The notes beneath the pieces are model-generated. The model made no database searches, had not been told where the DNA came from, and was given only the letters and a program-made list of their open reading frames with translations. A stretch of DNA of 10,922 nt. Origin: Methylotenera sp. UBA6020 (lineage in GTDB: Bacteria > Pseudomonadota > Gammaproteobacteria > Burkholderiales > Methylophilaceae). The stretch is taken from NCBI GenBank assembly GCA_002429455.1, contig DIZU01000083.1:1-10922 (forward strand), read 5' to 3'. Position numbers and translations under genes: made by a program. Of this stretch, positions 7,734 to 10,922 are shown in pieces (positions within the stretch are counted from its first letter, which is position 1; the number at the start of each line of letters is the position of its first letter).

Positions 7734-10700
7734 TTAATTACGGTCTAGGTCAATATCGATAGCGAGTGAGCGAATTTCTTTCACTAACACGTTAAATGAT
7801 TCCGGCATGCCGGCATCGATTTTGTGTTCGCCTTTAACGATATTTTCATATACTTTGGTACGGCCAGTAACGTCATCAGACTTCACTGTCAGCATCTCTT
7901 GCAAGGTATATGAAGCACCATAAGCTTCTAGCGCCCAAACCTCCATCTCACCGAAACGCTGACCACCGAACTGGGCTTTACCACCCAATGGCTGCTGCGT
8001 AACTAATGAATACGGACCTGTTGAACGTGCATGCATCTTGTCATCAACCAAGTGATGCAGTTTCAATACATGCATATAACCAACTGTTACAGGACGTTCA
8101 AATGCTTCACCTGAGCGACCGTCAAATAACTTCACTTGCGTTTTGCCTGCAGAGAACTGCAACTGCTTGGTACGTGGGTCGTTATCAGGGAATGCTAAAT
8201 CTAGCATCGCTTTAATATCGGACTCAGCCGCACCATCAAACACTGGTGTTGCAAACGGCACGCCGTGTTGCAAATTTTTAGCTAATTCAAGCACTTCAAC
8301 ATCACTAAACGATTTAATATCTTCTTTTTTACCAGTACTATCGTTGTATATCTGGTCTAGGAATTTACGTATTTCAGCAACCTTCGTTTCAGCGCGCAAC
8401 ATTTCACCAATACGATGGCCCAAGCCTTTAGCAGCCCAACCTAAGTGAGTCTCTAGAATCTGACCGATATTCATCCGTGATGGTACGCCTAGAGGGTTTA
8501 ACACGATATCCATAGGCGTACCATCTGCCATATACGGCATATCTTCTACTGGTACGATTTTTGAGATCACACCCTTGTTACCGTGACGACCCGCCATCTT
8601 GTCACCCGGTTGGATACGACGTTTCACAGCCAAATATACTTTGACCATTTTTTGTACGCCTGGCGGCAATTCATCACCTTGCGTCAATTTACGTTTTTTC
8701 TCTTCAAAGCGGCTGTCGAACTCAACACGGGCTTGCGCCAAGCTGTCTTTCAACTGCTCTAATTGACGTGCAGTTTCTTCATCGCTTAAACGAATGTCAA
8801 ACCAATCATAACGACCTACTGACTCCAGGTATTCCGCAGTAAGAGTGTCGCCTTTTTTCAGTTTATTCGGACCACCGGTAGCAGTTTTACCTTCTATCAA
8901 ACGGCGAATACGGCCAAACGCATCGTCTTCCACAATACGCATTTGGTCAGCTAAATCTTGCTTGTAATGCGCTAGTTGGTCATCAATAATTTGTTGTGCA
9001 CGCGCATCACGATCAATACCTTCACGCGTAAACACTTGCACGTCGATGACAGTACCGCTCATACCAGATGGTACGCGCAACGATGTATCTTTTACGTCTG
9101 AGGCTTTTTCACCAAAAATCGCACGTAATAGTTTTTCTTCTGGGGTAAGTTGTGTTTCACCTTTTGGCGTCACTTTACCCACTAATACATCACCGGCTTC
9201 AACTTCAGCACCGATATAGATAATCCCGATTTCATCCAAACGGCTTAACATGCGCTCGCTTAGATTAGAGATATCCTGCGTGATTTCTTCAGCACCAAGC
9301 TTAGTATCACGTGCAACCACTGACAACTCTTCAATATGAATAGATGTGTAGCGATCATCCGACACTACGCGCTCTGAAATTAAAATCGAGTCTTCATAGT
9401 TATAGCCATTCCAAGGCATAAAGCCTACTAGCATATTTTGACCAAGCGCCAATTCACCCATGTCAGTTGATGCACCATCAGCGATCACATCGCCACGCGC
9501 CAATTTGTCACCTACGCGAACTAGCGGACGTTGGTTAATATTGGTGTTTTGATTAGACCGTGTATATTTAGTAAGGTTGTAAATATCAACACCAACCTCG
9601 CCAGCTTTCGCTTCGTCATCGTTCACACGCACCACAATACGGCCAGAATCTACATAATCCACAGTTCCGCCGCGACGTGCTTGTACGGTTGTACCGGAGT
9701 CCACCGCTACCGTACGCTCAATACCAGTACCCACAACGGCTTTTTCAGCACGTAAACATGGAACTGCTTGACGCTGCATGTTGGCACCCATCAATGCGCG
9801 GTTCGCATCATCGTGTTCCAGGAACGGAATCAATGAAGCCGCAACTGACACAATCTGACCCGGCGCCACATCCATGTATTGCACGCGATCAGGCTGCGTC
9901 ATGGTGAATTCATTGTGATGACGTGATGAAATCAGATCATCCACGAACATGTTTTTTGTATCTAAGTCCGTGTTTGCTTGCGCAATCATGTACTGACTCT
10001 CTTCAATCGCTGAGAGATAGTCAATCGTATCAGACACTTTATTGCCTTCAACGCGGCGATACGGTGTTTCTAAGAAGCCATATTCATTAGTACGTGCATA
10101 CAATGCCAGAGAGTTAATCAAACCAATGTTTGGACCTTCAGGCGTCTCAATTGGACACATACGACCATAATGGGTTGAGTGTACGTCACGCACCTCGAAA
10201 CCTGCACGTTCCCGCGTTAAACCACCTGGGCCTAATGCAGAAATACGGCGTTTATGCGTAATTTCAGACAACGGATTGGTTTGATCCATAAATTGTGACA
10301 ATTGGCTTGAACCAAAGAACTCACGAATCGCGCTAGATACCGGTTTAGCATTGATCAGATCATGTGGCATCAAGTTGTCAGATTCGGCCTGTGACAAACG
10401 CTCTTTTACAGCACGTTCCACACGGACTAAACCAGTACGGAATTGGTTCTCAGCCAACTCACCCACGGAACGAATACGACGATTACCTAAATGGTCAATA
10501 TCATCGATCTCGCCACGGCCGTTGCGTAGCTCTAGCAGCACGGCAACTACCGCAAGAATATCGTCGTTTGAAAGTATATATTCACCTTCAGCACCGCGAG
10601 GACCTACAGTTTCATAGAACTTACGAATCCAATTTGATTGACGTTCTTCCGCTTTTTCAGGGAATGCGCGACGATTAAATTTCATACGTCCAACACGTGA

Positions 10701-10922
10701 CAAGTCGTAGCGGTCTTCGTTGAAGAATAAGCCATTGAACAAGGCCTCAACTGAATCTTCAGTTGGCGGCTCGCCTGGGCGCATCATGCGGTAAATGGCA
10801 ACTCGTGCACTGTATTGATCAGGAATTTCATCAATACGCAATGTTTGTGAGATGTAATCACCGTGGTCTAAATCATTAGAGTAAAGCGTACTAATTGTTT
10901 CTATGTTCGCATCTATTAATTT
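7734..10922 (-). CDS. rpoB: DNA-directed RNA polymerase subunit beta (5' end outside window)
   Basis: The C-terminal 1062 residues are present, starting about E. coli residue 324 ([11 protein letters not shown]) and running to the betaproteobacterial end IDIDLDRN with a TAA stop. The frame stays open to the edge, so the gene continues upstream. Beta forms one side of the DNA channel and contributes catalytic and RNA-contacting residues. The rifampicin cluster [20 protein letters not shown] (about 10233-10313 with flanks) has wild-type residues at E. coli positions Q513, D516, H526 and S531, so sensitivity is predicted there. Conserved blocks [35 protein letters not shown] and [16 protein letters not shown] are intact, and the proteobacterial second insertion is present. 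Differences from E. coli include about 20 extra residues after GRMKFNR and a Pro-to-Ser change in [12 protein letters not shown]. rpoC follows after 17 nt. Confidence 0.98.
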   Translation of the reverse strand, partial: KLIDANIETISTLYSNDLDHGDYISQTLRIDEIPDQYSARVAIYRMMRPGEPPTEDSVEALFNGLFFNEDRYDLSRVGRMKFNRRAFPEKAEERQSNWIRKFYETVGPRGAEGEYILSNDDILAVVAVLLELRNGRGEIDDIDHLGNRRIRSVGELAENQFRTGLVRVERAVKERLSQAESDNLMPHDLINAKPVSSAIREFFGSSQLSQFMDQTNPLSEITHKRRISALGPGGLTRERAGFEVRDVHSTHYGRMCPIETPEGPNIGLINSLALYARTNEYGFLETPYRRVEGNKVSDTIDYLSAIEESQYMIAQANTDLDTKNMFVDDLISSRHHNEFTMTQPDRVQYMDVAPGQIVSVAASLIPFLEHDDANRALMGANMQRQAVPCLRAEKAVVGTGIERTVAVDSGTTVQARRGGTVDYVDSGRIVVRVNDDEAKAGEVGVDIYNLTKYTRSNQNTNINQRPLVRVGDKLARGDVIADGASTDMGELALGQNMLVGFMPWNGYNYEDSILISERVVSDDRYTSIHIEELSVVARDTKLGAEEITQDISNLSERMLSRLDEIGIIYIGAEVEAGDVLVGKVTPKGETQLTPEEKLLRAIFGEKASDVKDTSLRVPSGMSGTVIDVQVFTREGIDRDARAQQIIDDQLAHYKQDLADQMRIVEDDAFGRIRRLIEGKTATGGPNKLKKGDTLTAEYLESVGRYDWFDIRLSDEETARQLEQLKDSLAQARVEFDSRFEEKKRKLTQGDELPPGVQKMVKVYLAVKRRIQPGDKMAGRHGNKGVISKIVPVEDMPYMADGTPMDIVLNPLGVPSRMNIGQILETHLGWAAKGLGHRIGEMLRAETKVAEIRKFLDQIYNDSTGKKEDIKSFSDVEVLELAKNLQHGVPFATPVFDGAAESDIKAMLDLAFPDNDPRTKQLQFSAGKTQVKLFDGRSGEAFERPVTVGYMHVLKLHHLVDDKMHARSTGPYSLVTQQPLGGKAQFGGQRFGEMEVWALEAYGASYTLQEMLTVKSDDVTGRTKVYENIVKGEHKIDAGMPESFNVLVKEIRSLAIDIDLDRN

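Noticed and set aside
10839..10841. A TTG codon that could be taken as the start of a 1035-aa RpoB
   Set aside because: The same frame stays open upstream to the window edge and encodes conserved RpoB sequence ([12 protein letters not shown]), so the gene begins outside the window.

Overview
This window is the junction of two core housekeeping operons, rpoBC and str, all on the minus strand. Transcription runs from high to low coordinates: rpoB (5' end cut off by the window edge), rpoC, rpsL, rpsG, fusA, and the first codons of tuf, cut off at position 1. RpoB ends in [15 protein letters not shown] and the ribosomal proteins look betaproteobacterial. With the modest G+C (mid-40s percent by eye, not computed) and A/T-leaning third codon positions, this suggests a betaproteobacterium, possibly Methylophilaceae. 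The class call is fairly firm; the family call is a guess.

Layout. Positions 10922-7734 encode the C-terminal 1062 residues of the RNA polymerase beta subunit, including the rifampicin-binding cluster. After a 17-nt gap with a strong Shine-Dalgarno, 7716-3472 encode the complete beta' subunit (1414 aa). A 237-nt spacer (3471-3235) is the most information-rich non-coding stretch. In transcription order it holds an imperfect inverted repeat, a near-consensus sigma70 promoter (TTGACA, 17 nt, TAGAAT), and a strong hairpin lying in the leader of the transcript that promoter would make. Then come rpsL (S12), an 81-nt spacer, rpsG (S7), a 123-nt spacer with a second bulged hairpin, fusA (EF-G, GTG start), a 58-nt spacer and tuf (EF-Tu).

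How the genes work together. rpoB and rpoC encode the two large subunits that form the catalytic core of RNA polymerase. The str genes encode two small-subunit ribosomal proteins and the two GTPases of the elongation cycle. In many bacteria both sets follow growth rate, and S7 represses its own operon translationally. The spacer shows how the two transcription units could be separated or coupled here: a dedicated str promoter is present, but no classical U-tract terminator lies between the rpoC stop and that promoter.

I saw no mobile element, CRISPR array, tRNA, rRNA or uncharacterised gene. The open frames on the plus strand are shadows of these highly conserved genes. No stretch without a gene exceeds 300 bases. 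I found no undescribed system. The points worth a second look are the regulatory structures between the genes and a few lineage-type features in RpoB.
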